Shown: positions 56,046-64,000, counted from the stretch's first letter. The stretch is DNA of 64,000 nucleotides from Filimonas lacunae (GCF_002355595.1 NZ_AP017422.1:310001-374000), one strand, 5' to 3'. Made by a program: numbers and translations. Notes: a model not told the origin generated them from the letters alone.

Positions 56046-56735
56046 TTAGGAAAGCGATTTTAACTGCGCTTCCAATGCATTTGCCAATGCGTCTGTTTGT
56101 GCTGAGCGATGGGTTCTTAAAGCTGCAATAGTGGCTAAGGTGTTTTCGATACGGGAATTGTCTATGCCTTCACTTTTTTGCGCACGGGCAAACAGTTCCT
56201 TTATCCAGTCATTCACTACACAATCAATTACCAGGTGTATCCTGTCCGAAGGTCCATTGTTTTCAACGCTATGTGTCAGATTAGCGTTAATATACCAGCA
56301 CTGGCCTTCCTGCATGGGTATGATATCCTGCTCGCAATAAAAACAAACTTTATCATTAGTAAACACAGGTATGTGTAATCTTGCTTCACCGCTTTCAAAA
56401 CAAAGCTCATGATCGCGGTGAGGTTTTATAAGGGCGCCACTTTTTAAATTCAACAACCGCACTGACATCACACTGCACTGTAAAGAAGCTACAAAGCTGT
56501 GGATGGCCGGGCAGCTTTCCATTAAAGGTGTATCGGTGTATTCCTGCCCAACATGTGTAATATCGGCAATGATATTTTGAGCAGAACCACCCGGCGATCG
56601 AAGCGATACAACATTCCAGTCACCTACATAATGATAGGTGTTGTGATGGGGCTTCCATTGGGTAGCCAGCTTCAACACTTCCTGTTGAATCAGGTGTATG
56701 TCTGCCGGTAAGGGCACGTGGGCAAAACGAATCAT
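56046..56735 (-). CDS. Asp/Asn beta-hydroxylase-family 2-oxoglutarate oxygenase
   Basis: 229 residues. The Asp_Arg_Hydrox cupin: iron ligands H106-R-D108 (KPHRDHELCFESGEARLHIP) and H155 (GQCWYINANLTHSVENNG), with R165 (SDRIHLVIDCV) for 2-oxoglutarate. Family members hydroxylate aspartate, asparagine or arginine side chains in peptides or free amino acids. First gene of the group, preceded by a TAGATTTG box (56759-56766) and separated from the upstream NPP gene by its terminator. The C-terminal tail (about 175-229) is helical and without recognised motif. Confidence 0.85.
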   Translation of the reverse strand: MIRFAHVPLPADIHLIQQEVLKLATQWKPHHNTYHYVGDWNVVSLRSPGGSAQNIIADITHVGQEYTDTPLMESCPAIHSFVASLQCSVMSVRLLNLKSGALIKPHRDHELCFESGEARLHIPVFTNDKVCFYCEQDIIPMQEGQCWYINANLTHSVENNGPSDRIHLVIDCVVNDWIKELFARAQKSEGIDNSRIENTLATIAALRTHRSAQTDALANALEAQLKSLS

Positions 56736-56758
56736 AAATTATGCAAAAAAGGGTATTT

Positions 56759-56766
56759 CAAATCTA
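56759..56766 (-). promoter_or_regulatory. Candidate -7 box for the hydroxylase/tail-collar operon
   Basis: On the minus strand TAGATTTG, an exact TAnnTTTG match 24 nt before the hydroxylase start. No TTTG is seen at the -33 distance. Confidence 0.4.
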
Positions 56767-56818
56767 GGGCTTTATTTTTAATATAATGTCGTTATTTATA
56801 TCCCGGAAAACCGGTAAA

Positions 56819-56851
56819 AATAAAGCCGGCAGGGTAGCTGCCGGCTTTATT
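56819..56851 (-). terminator. Intrinsic terminator after the NPP gene
   Basis: A 14-bp perfect stem (AATAAAGCCGGCAG and complement), 5-nt loop, and TTTTT on the minus strand after it. Confidence 0.85.
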
Positions 56852-56870
56852 GGAAACGAGAGAAATAATA

Positions 56871-58226
56871 TTATTCAAAAAACGCTGCAGGATATTTACC
56901 ATCTGTTGGTGCAAACGGAATCTGCGCTGCCTTTACAATTACAGGAGCAACATCCATTAATTTCATTTTAGGAATAATAATACCTTTTTTCAATCCGGGG
57001 CCTACAGCCACAAAGCCGGTTTCTATTTCTTTATGGTCAGGGAAGAAACCGTGTGTACCTTTTACTGCTTTAAAAATATCTATCATCTTTTTGGTACCTG
57101 CGCCAAAAGTGGTGCCTTTTAAACCAGTTAACGCTAATGGTACATTAGGATCTGCTCCTATCTGTGTTAATAATTCTTTCTCAACAATAGTAAAGTATTG
57201 CCTGATAGAATCAGGCAGGTTTTTCAACAGGGTGCGTACGTGTTGCACAGTTTGCTGATCGTTGGCATCTTTCAGTTGTAAAAAGGCGGAACCACCCTGG
57301 CTGTGAAACTGCGCTTTCCAGTTACCGGTTTTTACATCAGTGATCAGGCCGTTTTGTTTCAGCAGGTAGTTGGGGCTAAGGCTGCGATAAATGTTTTCAA
57401 AGCCATGATCGCCTGTTACTATCACCAGCGTGCTATCAGTAATGCCTGCACGGTTCAATGCTTCCAGTATTGATTTTACACCTCTGTCGGCCCCGGCAAC
57501 TGCGGCCCTTACCATGTAGCTTTCACGGCCATCCTGATGTTCATAATGATCGGTACAGGCCAGGTGAACGGCCAGAAAGCCGGGCTTGTATTGCCTGATT
57601 AAATAAGAAGCAATGCGGGCAGCAGTTTCGTCCTGCACCAGTTCATTGTCATCTGCATTCAAATCCTGCGGGCGTAAGAAGCCGGTAGCGCTGTCCTGTA
57701 TTTCTTTCCATAGGCTGCGCGGGGTGGTGGCTGCTTCCATAGCCGGACGGGCATCCTTCATATTTTTATAATCCCAGTATTCAGGAAAGCAGTAATCAAT
57801 AGGGGCGTTCAGCGTTACGGGCCAGCGAACGCAGGCTGTTTTTCTGCCGGCTTTTTGCATGGCGCTCCACAGCGTTTCTGTTTTAATCAGGTTATAGTCC
57901 CATAGCCATTTGCCGGTTTGGCCTTCTGCTTCAAAAGGAGTGTTGTATACAATGCCATGTTTGGCGGGTGTTACGCCGGTTACCATAGTGGTATGGTCGG
58001 GATAGGTAACAGATGGGAATACAGGGTCTACACCTTTAGCGGCTACACCCTGCTGCATTAAATGGCGCACCGTGTGCATGCCATAGGTGCTATCCAGGTA
58101 AAATTCGGGACGGAACCCATCTACAGTAATCAATACCACATGGGTGGCTACTCTTTGTTGTGCCTGCACATTTATCGATGCCGTTAATAACAGCATACAG
58201 CTAAACAGTTTTGTTGCTTTTTTCAT
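56871..58226 (-). CDS. Exported NPP-type phosphodiesterase (alkaline phosphatase superfamily)
   Basis: 451 residues with a signal peptide (cleavage near VQAQ, residues 20-23). The catalytic core is VVLITVDGFRPEFYL (metal ligand D36), PVFPSVTYPDHTTMVTG with the nucleophile T74, and VIVTGDHGFENIYRS; these are the two-zinc site and nucleophile of nucleotide pyrophosphatase/phosphodiesterases. Likely cleaves nucleotide or phosphodiester substrates in the periplasm. The start is ATG 58226; an upstream ATG would add nine residues in front of the signal peptide. Single gene, closed by its own terminator. Confidence 0.88.
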   Translation of the reverse strand: MKKATKLFSCMLLLTASINVQAQQRVATHVVLITVDGFRPEFYLDSTYGMHTVRHLMQQGVAAKGVDPVFPSVTYPDHTTMVTGVTPAKHGIVYNTPFEAEGQTGKWLWDYNLIKTETLWSAMQKAGRKTACVRWPVTLNAPIDYCFPEYWDYKNMKDARPAMEAATTPRSLWKEIQDSATGFLRPQDLNADDNELVQDETAARIASYLIRQYKPGFLAVHLACTDHYEHQDGRESYMVRAAVAGADRGVKSILEALNRAGITDSTLVIVTGDHGFENIYRSLSPNYLLKQNGLITDVKTGNWKAQFHSQGGSAFLQLKDANDQQTVQHVRTLLKNLPDSIRQYFTIVEKELLTQIGADPNVPLALTGLKGTTFGAGTKKMIDIFKAVKGTHGFFPDHKEIETGFVAVGPGLKKGIIIPKMKLMDVAPVIVKAAQIPFAPTDGKYPAAFFE

Positions 58227-58371
58227 TCTCTGCTTACAGTTAAGAGCCTGCAAGCAACGTTAGCAATGTTAACTTAAGGTTATTGTTGGGGTGGTAAGGG
58301 TATGGTTAACAATAAGGTAGCGTTTTAGTAAAATAAGGGTAACATTTATTATTTAAACCTAATTCAAAACA

Positions 58372-58404
58372 AAAGGCCACACTGCGTTTGCGCAGGTGGC
58401 CTTT
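58372..58404 (-). terminator. Intrinsic terminator after the AsmA-like gene
   Basis: AAAGGCCAC pairs with GTGGCCTTT and CTGCG with CGCAG, with one bulged base and a TTTG loop. On the minus strand the run TTTTGTTTTG follows. Confidence 0.8.
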
Positions 58405-58425
58405 GATAAGATAAAACAGGTTATG

Positions 58426-61400
58426 TTACGATTTTTTGGCTTTGCCCAGGCCTATTTTATAGGCGTCTGGTGTGCCTGTTACTTTAATGTTCATAAAGCG
58501 TACCTTCTTGTTCATGTCGCGGTATTCAATGGCATCCACCTGATCGGGGTCCACTTCCTCCTGCTTTCTGCCAAACAACATGCGAAAACCTACCTGGGTA
58601 ACCATTTTTAAAGGAATGCGCATATAGTATTCCATTTGCATGTTCATGTACTGCTTACCCGAAATTTCCATAAAGCCCAGCGATGAGTTAATGTTCATAG
58701 CGGGAATGGTCAAAGCGCCGTCTTTAAAGGTGAGTTTGTTGCGCAGGGTATCAAAGCGTACCATGTTCAGGTTCTTATCTTTAAAGTAAGAAGCCATCGC
58801 CTGCATAGGGGCAAAATTAATCAGCACGCCATTGTGTATGTCTACTTCCAGCTGCGCTTCTGTATTTTCAATAATAGGGGTTAAGTCAGGGTGCATTTGC
58901 ACATGGCTTCTGATCAGTCCGTTTAAACGTCCTTTGATATTTTTATTAATCACATAATCCTGGCCAAAGTAGTCCAGCTTCAACATCATCTTTTCTATAT
59001 TCATGTCTTCCACCTTAATGCGGCTTCTGAAATAGATCTTCTTAGGATCGCTGCCGTTGAAATGTCCCCGCATACCCATTCTGCCTTCTGCAATTTCCAA
59101 CCGGAGCGTATCGAGATACAGGTGCTGATTGCTTAACATACGAACGTTACCGGCTATGTTCTTGATCCATAAACGGTGATACTTGATCTTGCCAATATTC
59201 ACGGAAGCTTTGAAGTCAATAAAAGGTATCTGGAAAATATTGAAAGCATCTGCATGCGCCGATGTGTTATGGGCCACGTTGGTTACTACCGGTGCAGAAG
59301 GCAGGGCAGGAGCATCTTCCTGGGCAGCGGTAAGCTGGTAATTGGTTAACTGGTCTACATCCAAAAAGCGGGAGGCAAAAGCCAGGTAGTTTTCTTTCTT
59401 CCTTTTAACGGTATCCTTTCCCGTGTACAGGCGCATGTTAATATCAAAATCACTTTTGCCTATTTTACCGGTAAGCGTATCAATTTTAATAAAATGATCC
59501 GCACCAATTTTCACCATACCCTTAATACTATCCAGCTCAAAAGCGTGCTTTTGCAGACTGCCCGATATATTGGCAATTTTAATTTTGGCAAAGCGGAAAG
59601 TGGAATCGTATTTCAATTCTGTTTTAGACCGCAGCCACAATTTATGGGCTACTTCATCATGATAATCTTTAGGTACAAAGTTGCGGCTGACAGGGCCGAG
59701 CAGATCATGTAAAGCCAACCGTTCCGATTTAAAATCGAAGGCTACGGTAGTGCGTCCGCGCATCACCTTATCAAACCAGAGGGCATAATTGTTTACACGG
59801 CCGCTGAAATGGATGTCGGTGCTGTCTATTTTGCCGGCAAAGTTGCGCAACATTACAGAAGTGTCTATAATAGTAAGCTCAGCGCCAAAATCATGAAACT
59901 TGTGCGGGTAGTGTTTAAAAGAAGCAAACAGGTTTTCCAGTTTAAATTTGCCTTTAGGCAGGGGGCTGGGATGTTGCAGTTCTTTTACCGAGGTTTCCAA
60001 AACGAGTCCTATATTAAAGCCATAGATCTCTTCTTTGGCTTTATTGCTTTTGGCGGTGTCAAAAGCCAGCAGTTCGCTCATCACCAGTTTATTGCTATGG
60101 GCCTTAAACGTTACCTGCACCGGCTTTTGCTGCTGGTGAAACAAAGCTGGTAAATCGCTTAACGAGCCTTTCAGTTGAAAATCGGAATGGCCGAGGCGGA
60201 AGGTCAGGGTATCCAGGCTTACAAAGCCATTTTTCATATTGGCATGTAAATCCAGGTTTTCAATATTGTGCGGGAAGTTGGGAATGCGGAAGGTAAGGTT
60301 AGATACTTTTAATTCACTTTGAATGCCCTGGGTAAGTTTACCCAGCGATTGCTCTGGGGCGCTTACATCTACCAGCTCTTTAAAGTTCATGCTAAGGCTA
60401 ATGTGTCCGGTAATGCGTTCTAAATCTTTAATACCCAGAAATGCGCCAATAAATTCCAGCTCCAGCTCTGATTGCAGCTGCATCAGAATTTTAGGATCGG
60501 TAAAATCACGCATAATAAAGTTACCTCTGAAAACTCCTTTGTCGGGGCGTGCATTCATGTTGGTCAGGCGCAGTTCAGATGTTTTTAAACTGCGGCTGGC
60601 ACCGTTGGTGTAATAGCCGGAAAATGCCAGGGAGTCCAGTTTCTTATTGGCTTCGGTATTATGTAACCAGGCATCTTTACAGGAGAACGAAAGGGTCATT
60701 AAAGGCATTTGACCATCACCTAGTTTGCCTTTTACGGTACCTTCAAAAGCCAGGTGGCCATCGTATTTAAAGTGCTTCAGCTCTTTTGCTACCTCCTCCG
60801 GGGCAAAAGAAAACAGCTGCTTAAAGTCTGGTTTGTCGCCGGAAAATTTCAAATCCACTTCTGGCTGTTTATCCAGGCAGGCAGTGCCGGTAATGTTAAA
60901 GCTGGCGTCTTCGAGTTTTATTTTGCCTACAGGCAGTTGTAGTGTTTTGCCGGCTTTATTATACGCTATCTTAATATCCGCTTCCAGTTTTTTATGACGG
61001 AATAAACTGGTGTCGGTAGTGGTAGTGAAATCTACTACGGAATTGCCTTGCAAATCAGCATAAACGTTGGCGCTATCGTTGCGTAAAGAAGACTTGATCT
61101 TTTCAATATGGGTGAAAAAATGGTTGCCACTGATATTATCCTGGAAGCTAATGTCCATGCCCTTTAATACAATCTTCTTTATATCCAGGTCCAGCCCGGT
61201 AGAATCGCTGGCAGGGGCCGCTGTAGAATCTGTTTGCATGCGGCTGGCTTCAATAATGTTCAGCTGGCCTTGTTTGTTCTGTACCAGGTTCAGGTGTCCG
61301 TTCTTTAACACTATGGCCTTTACCCGGTATTGTTGCTTTAATATGTCGGGCAGGCTAAATCCTACAAATATCTTCTCCGATTGGTAAATGGGAGTACCGG

Positions 61401-61656
61401 TTTTTTGCTTGTTCGCATAAAACTGTACCTGGTGCAAGGCAATAGATACATAGGGGTAGTTCTGGAAAGGCGTAATAGTACTACCTCCAATGACCAGCTC
61501 GCCTGGAAATTGTTTGTTCAGTTCCTGTACAGCCAGTTTTACCAAACGTTCCTGCTGGGTATATAATATGGCGGCAGCAATGCCTACCAGCACTATCAGC
61601 AAAACAATGGGTAATACTAAAAAACGAAACAGCCTTTTCTTTAATTTACTTGCCAT
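58426..61656 (-). CDS. Large AsmA-like membrane-anchored protein
   Basis: 1,076 residues. N-terminal membrane helix (FRFLVLPIVLLIVLVGIAAA, about 10-30), then long repeating beta-strand-rich sequence as in AsmA/TamB/YhdP proteins, which are thought to bridge the envelope and move phospholipids to the outer membrane. The first domain has the typical FPGELVIGGSTITPFQNYPY and VSIALHQVQFYA. The C-terminal part (INSSLGFMEISGKQYMNMQM) resembles the AsmA_2 region. The start is ATG 61656; nine more codons lie upstream. It is divergent from the sigma factor gene. Transport substrate not shown. Confidence 0.87.
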   Translation of the reverse strand: MASKLKKRLFRFLVLPIVLLIVLVGIAAAILYTQQERLVKLAVQELNKQFPGELVIGGSTITPFQNYPYVSIALHQVQFYANKQKTGTPIYQSEKIFVGFSLPDILKQQYRVKAIVLKNGHLNLVQNKQGQLNIIEASRMQTDSTAAPASDSTGLDLDIKKIVLKGMDISFQDNISGNHFFTHIEKIKSSLRNDSANVYADLQGNSVVDFTTTTDTSLFRHKKLEADIKIAYNKAGKTLQLPVGKIKLEDASFNITGTACLDKQPEVDLKFSGDKPDFKQLFSFAPEEVAKELKHFKYDGHLAFEGTVKGKLGDGQMPLMTLSFSCKDAWLHNTEANKKLDSLAFSGYYTNGASRSLKTSELRLTNMNARPDKGVFRGNFIMRDFTDPKILMQLQSELELEFIGAFLGIKDLERITGHISLSMNFKELVDVSAPEQSLGKLTQGIQSELKVSNLTFRIPNFPHNIENLDLHANMKNGFVSLDTLTFRLGHSDFQLKGSLSDLPALFHQQQKPVQVTFKAHSNKLVMSELLAFDTAKSNKAKEEIYGFNIGLVLETSVKELQHPSPLPKGKFKLENLFASFKHYPHKFHDFGAELTIIDTSVMLRNFAGKIDSTDIHFSGRVNNYALWFDKVMRGRTTVAFDFKSERLALHDLLGPVSRNFVPKDYHDEVAHKLWLRSKTELKYDSTFRFAKIKIANISGSLQKHAFELDSIKGMVKIGADHFIKIDTLTGKIGKSDFDINMRLYTGKDTVKRKKENYLAFASRFLDVDQLTNYQLTAAQEDAPALPSAPVVTNVAHNTSAHADAFNIFQIPFIDFKASVNIGKIKYHRLWIKNIAGNVRMLSNQHLYLDTLRLEIAEGRMGMRGHFNGSDPKKIYFRSRIKVEDMNIEKMMLKLDYFGQDYVINKNIKGRLNGLIRSHVQMHPDLTPIIENTEAQLEVDIHNGVLINFAPMQAMASYFKDKNLNMVRFDTLRNKLTFKDGALTIPAMNINSSLGFMEISGKQYMNMQMEYYMRIPLKMVTQVGFRMLFGRKQEEVDPDQVDAIEYRDMNKKVRFMNIKVTGTPDAYKIGLGKAKKS

Positions 61657-61815
61657 GGGTTGAATGTATCCGGAGTGAAACAATTACCGCAAAAATATAC
61701 CTGTTATTACTAATATAATGCAGGAAGAGGGGGCATTTTCGCCAGTACCCCTATAAACGCGTGTTCCTTATATTTTATGTTGCACCAAATGAAAATGTTG
61801 TTTCTTTGTTCCGAA

Positions 61816-61832
61816 ATCAGTGATGTACTGAT
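61816..61832. promoter_or_regulatory. Operator-like inverted repeat before the sigma factor gene
   Basis: ATCAGT and ACTGAT separated by five bases, 29 nt before the start codon, in the divergent promoter region. A weak signal, but a plausible regulator or sigma site. Confidence 0.25.
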
Positions 61833-61861
61833 ATTATAATGCACAGCCTCAGCCACTTGGG

Positions 61862-62437
61862 ATGACACATGATTTAGTAGCCATACAGAAGCGAATTGCT
61901 TTAGGTGAAGAGCAGGCGTTAGCCGAGCTTTGCCGCTTGCTGCAAACCAAATTGCAGCAGTTTGCGGTAACGTTGGTGCGTTCGAGGGAGCAGGCAGAGG
62001 AAATAGTAGAAGATGTGCTGGTAAAGCTTTGGTACAACCGCCAAAACATAGCGGCCATAGAAAATCTGACAGTTTATTTATACGTAGCCGTTAAAAACCA
62101 GTCGTTAAACGCCCTGTCGCATAAAGCCAAAGAACTCATCACCGCTTCTTACGATCAGCTCGATATTAATTTAACCCATACGGCTGTTTCGCCCCACGAT
62201 TTACTGGTAACTGCTGAAATGATGCAACGGATGCAGCAGGCAGTAGATGCATTACCACCCCGCTGTAAAATGATTTTTAAACTGGTGCGGGAAGATGGTT
62301 TGGCCTATAAAGAAGTGGCCGATATTCTCAACATTTCTATCAATACCATTGATGCTCAGATGGCTATTGCCGTAAAAAGAATTGCGGCTGCAGTGGCCGT
62401 TCAGAAGCCTTCTTTCCGAAATCCCTTCCTTTCTTAA
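61862..62437 (+). CDS. ECF RNA polymerase sigma factor
   Basis: 191 residues. Region 2: LQTKLQQFAVTLVRSREQAE then EIVEDVLVKLWYNRQNIA, with the -10-recognition helix; region 4: PPRCKMIFKLVREDGLAYKE then VADILNISINTIDAQMAIAV, a helix-turn-helix. It belongs to the class that pairs with FecR anti-sigma factors and SusC receptors in Bacteroidota. The gene is followed by the FecR gene after 102 nt and a receptor gene after that, so it very likely controls that receptor in response to a ligand. Confidence 0.93.
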   Translation: MTHDLVAIQKRIALGEEQALAELCRLLQTKLQQFAVTLVRSREQAEEIVEDVLVKLWYNRQNIAAIENLTVYLYVAVKNQSLNALSHKAKELITASYDQLDINLTHTAVSPHDLLVTAEMMQRMQQAVDALPPRCKMIFKLVREDGLAYKEVADILNISINTIDAQMAIAVKRIAAAVAVQKPSFRNPFLS

Positions 62438-62539
62438 CCAGCCGGGCATAATTTTTTTAACTTTTTTTTGATTTCCTTTAGTAGATGATTGCAAAAAGCC
62501 TGTCTATGGTAATGTTATGCTATAGACATAACTGGTCAT

Positions 62540-63649
62540 ATGAGTAATAATTCTAACCGGGTTTGGCTTTTAATGTCCCGTTGCTTGAACGGGGAAGCTT
62601 CTGCAGCTGATGAAAATGAGCTGGAGCTATTGATGCAGGCAGATGAAAGCGTGCGCCAGCAGTATAACACTATGCGTGCATTATGGCGTAGCACCGCGCC
62701 TGATACTTTCCAGGATAATATACACACAAGAGAAGAGGTAAATGTGGCCCGCATATTACAGCTGGCCAGGGTAGAAGAAGCGGTGGCAGCACCTGTTGTG
62801 CCTGCTAAACGCATTTGGTTAACCCCTCAACGTGTTGCCGTTATGGTAGCGGCCGCCAGTGTTCTGCTGATAGCAGCGTACTGGCAGCTGGTGTACCGTT
62901 CCGGCGATCGCAGGGTTCAGGTAATTGTAGCACAGAACGGAAGCCGCATGCAAAGCAAACTGCCCGATGGTTCCACTGTTTGGCTGAATGCGGGTAGCTC
63001 CATTTCTTATCCCGTCAACTTTACAGGATCGCAGCGTGAGGTGGAATTAAAAGGAGAAGGGTATTTTGATGTTGCCAAAAACGCCGGCAAGCCTTTTATT
63101 GTGCATACGGCAGGTATTGATATTAAGGTGTTGGGTACTGCTTTTAACGTGAAAGCATATGATACCGATAAAGAGGTAGAAACTACTTTAATCAGTGGTA
63201 TGGTGCAGATAAGCCGTTCCGGCAAAGGGCAACAGGCAACGCCTATTGTGCTGCATCCCGATGAAAAGCTGGTAATACCCCGTAAAAAGGTAATGGCTAC
63301 CGCACAAAAAAGTGCAGCCGTGGCCCCTGTTACTGAAGAAGACCTGCAACTGGCAGATTCTAAAATAATGCACATTAATACACAGCTACCATCGGCCGAA
63401 CTGGCCGAAACTGCCTGGATGCATAACAGGCTGGTGTTTAAAGGAGAAAGCTTTGGCGAGTTGGCTCCTAAACTGGAACGCTGGTATGATATAGCCATAG
63501 AATTTACTGCACCATCCCTGCAGGCATTGCGTTTTAATGGCTCTTTTGAAAATGAAACGGTGGAACAGGCTTTCGATGCTTTGGCAACGGCTGTTCCGTT
63601 CCGCTTTCAGATTCAGGGCCATAAAGTGCTGGTGATGGCAGATAAATAG
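62540..63649 (+). CDS. FecR-family anti-sigma factor
   Basis: 369 residues. An N-terminal cytosolic part (about 1-90) likely binds the sigma factor (MSRCLNGEASAADENELELL), a membrane helix at about 93-112 (VAVMVAAASVLLIAAYWQLV), then the periplasmic FecR domain (SRMQSKLPDGSTVWLNAGSS, VLGTAFNVKAYDTDKEVETT) and a C-terminal DUF4974-type region (LRFNGSFENETVEQAFDALA). It senses the occupied receptor from the periplasm and releases the sigma factor. Neighbour of both expected partners. Confidence 0.95.
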   Translation: MSNNSNRVWLLMSRCLNGEASAADENELELLMQADESVRQQYNTMRALWRSTAPDTFQDNIHTREEVNVARILQLARVEEAVAAPVVPAKRIWLTPQRVAVMVAAASVLLIAAYWQLVYRSGDRRVQVIVAQNGSRMQSKLPDGSTVWLNAGSSISYPVNFTGSQREVELKGEGYFDVAKNAGKPFIVHTAGIDIKVLGTAFNVKAYDTDKEVETTLISGMVQISRSGKGQQATPIVLHPDEKLVIPRKKVMATAQKSAAVAPVTEEDLQLADSKIMHINTQLPSAELAETAWMHNRLVFKGESFGELAPKLERWYDIAIEFTAPSLQALRFNGSFENETVEQAFDALATAVPFRFQIQGHKVLVMADK

Positions 63650-63667
63650 AGAAACGATATTGTTAAT

Positions 63668-63730
63668 ATGAAAAAAAGAAAACCCATGCGCTATTTACTG
63701 GGCTATTTAAAAAATCTACATCCCAAATAA
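63668..63730 (+). CDS. Possible 20-residue leader ORF before the SusC gene
   Basis: ATG to TAA, 21 codons (MKKRKPMRYLLGYLKNLHPK), basic and lysine-rich, 18 nt after the FecR stop. No ribosome-binding site is clear. It ends 12 nt before the first leader hairpin and could be a leader peptide or chance. Confidence 0.2.
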   Translation: MKKRKPMRYLLGYLKNLHPK

Positions 63731-63742
63731 GTACAAAAAAAA

Positions 63743-63766
63743 CGGAGAATGTTGGCGCATTCTCCG
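63743..63766. promoter_or_regulatory. Leader hairpin 1 of the SusC gene; minus-strand terminator
   Basis: A perfect 9-bp stem, CGGAGAATG and CATTCTCCG, with loop TTGGCG. Eight As precede it (63735-63742), so on the minus strand it is a hairpin plus T8, a good intrinsic terminator for an antisense transcript coming from the receptor gene. On the plus strand no T tract follows. Confidence 0.6.
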
Positions 63767-63800
63767 GAAAAAGCAGGTTAAAATATCCAATTAAGCGTAT

Positions 63801-63822
63801 CCCAGCCCTTGGCGGGGCTGGG
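63801..63822 (+). promoter_or_regulatory. Leader hairpin 2 of the SusC gene, same loop as hairpin 1
   Basis: A perfect 8-bp stem, CCCAGCCC and GGGCTGGG, with loop TTGGCG, 26 nt before the start codon. Its stem is unrelated to that of hairpin 1, yet the loop is identical. The loop begins UUGG, which fits the YUNR U-turn pattern of many antisense-RNA target loops. Confidence 0.6.
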
Positions 63823-63848
63823 TTTCATTAACCCACAATTCTAAAAGT

Positions 63849-64000
63849 ATGAAATCTCCGGTAACGGATGCCAAAAAAACTTTGGTAAAAAAGCTATTGC
63901 TTCTAATGAAACTGACAACAGTGTGTATGCTCGCTTTTGTAATGAGTGTGTCAGCAAAAGGTCTCGGGCAACGCAAAATCTCTATTCAGGCAAAAAATGC
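63849..64000 (+). CDS. SusC/RagA-like TonB-dependent receptor, 5' fragment
   Basis: Only the first 50 codons are in the window. A signal peptide (LLLMKLTTVCMLAFVMSVSA) is followed by KGLGQRKISIQAKNA, the usual start of the secretin/TonB N-terminal (STN) domain found in receptors paired with FecR/sigma regulators. The full protein would be an outer-membrane transporter of about 1,000 or more residues, probably for a glycan or chelate, with a SusD partner downstream. Substrate unknown. Confidence 0.82.
   Translation, partial: MKSPVTDAKKTLVKKLLLLMKLTTVCMLAFVMSVSAKGLGQRKISIQAKN

Noticed and set aside
51045-56735. Prophage or phage-tail-like particle remnant
   Set aside because: Only collar-domain proteins are present; sheath, tube, baseplate, portal, terminase, lysis and integrase genes are all missing, and the neighbouring genes are enzymes.
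61384-61566. Plus-strand frames inside the AsmA-like gene and similar shadow frames elsewhere
   Set aside because: They overlap a long gene with a clear membrane anchor and domain pattern and have no features of their own.

Overview
The window comes from a Bacteroidota chromosome, most likely the Chitinophagia/Chitinophagaceae. The signs are an ECF sigma/FecR/SusC triad, a type IX secretion (T9SS) C-terminal sorting domain, TAnnTTTG-type promoters with TTTG boxes about 19-20 nt upstream, lipoproteins with Bacteroidota-style lipoboxes, and a glycine-rich RRM protein. No insertion sequence, integrase, CRISPR array or replication origin was seen.

Layout: 1-2960 is the end of an rRNA operon (23S lacking its 5' end, 5S, terminator). 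3335-9220 holds a small RNA-binding protein facing a run of housekeeping genes (pepP, pssA, rsmI) followed by a PepSY-like protein and an M1 peptidase. 9229-9759 is a small outer-membrane protein. 10121-35217 is a large Wzx/Wzy-type exopolysaccharide locus: Wza- and Wzc-like export proteins, GDP-fucose synthesis (fcl, gmd), flippase, candidate polymerase, eight probable glycosyltransferases, four membrane acyltransferases, one WcaF-like acetyltransferase, a WcaJ-like initiating transferase and UDP-glucose dehydrogenase. It resembles a colanic-acid-like system making a fucose- and probably glucuronate-containing, acylated polymer. 35319-43624 is mixed housekeeping: PAP2-like enzyme, rsmG, a glycosyltransferase, tgt, an LptF/G permease, a mitochondrial-like citrate synthase, tRNA-Ala(GGC) and gpmA.

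44194-50976 holds a polyprenyl-phosphate-sugar-synthase-like enzyme, a DUF2304 protein and a TMTC-like membrane glycosyltransferase with TPRs, next to a T9SS-sorted protein and a threonine-rich collagen-like surface protein with 90-bp tandem repeats. Facing it, 51045-56735 is the most unusual block: three paralogous phage-tail-collar (microcystin-dependent-protein type) genes downstream of a formyltransferase, a periplasmic-binding-protein-like protein with no signal peptide, a sulfotransferase and an Asp/Asn beta-hydroxylase-family enzyme, all on one strand and closely spaced. This looks like a dedicated production and modification cassette without other phage genes.

56871-61656 encodes an exported NPP-type phosphodiesterase and a large AsmA-like protein. 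61862-64000 is the start of a nutrient-uptake locus: ECF sigma factor, FecR anti-sigma factor and a truncated SusC-like receptor. Its leader carries a possible 20-codon ORF and two hairpins with unrelated stems but the same six-base loop, one of which is also a good terminator on the opposite strand, suggesting antisense-RNA control.
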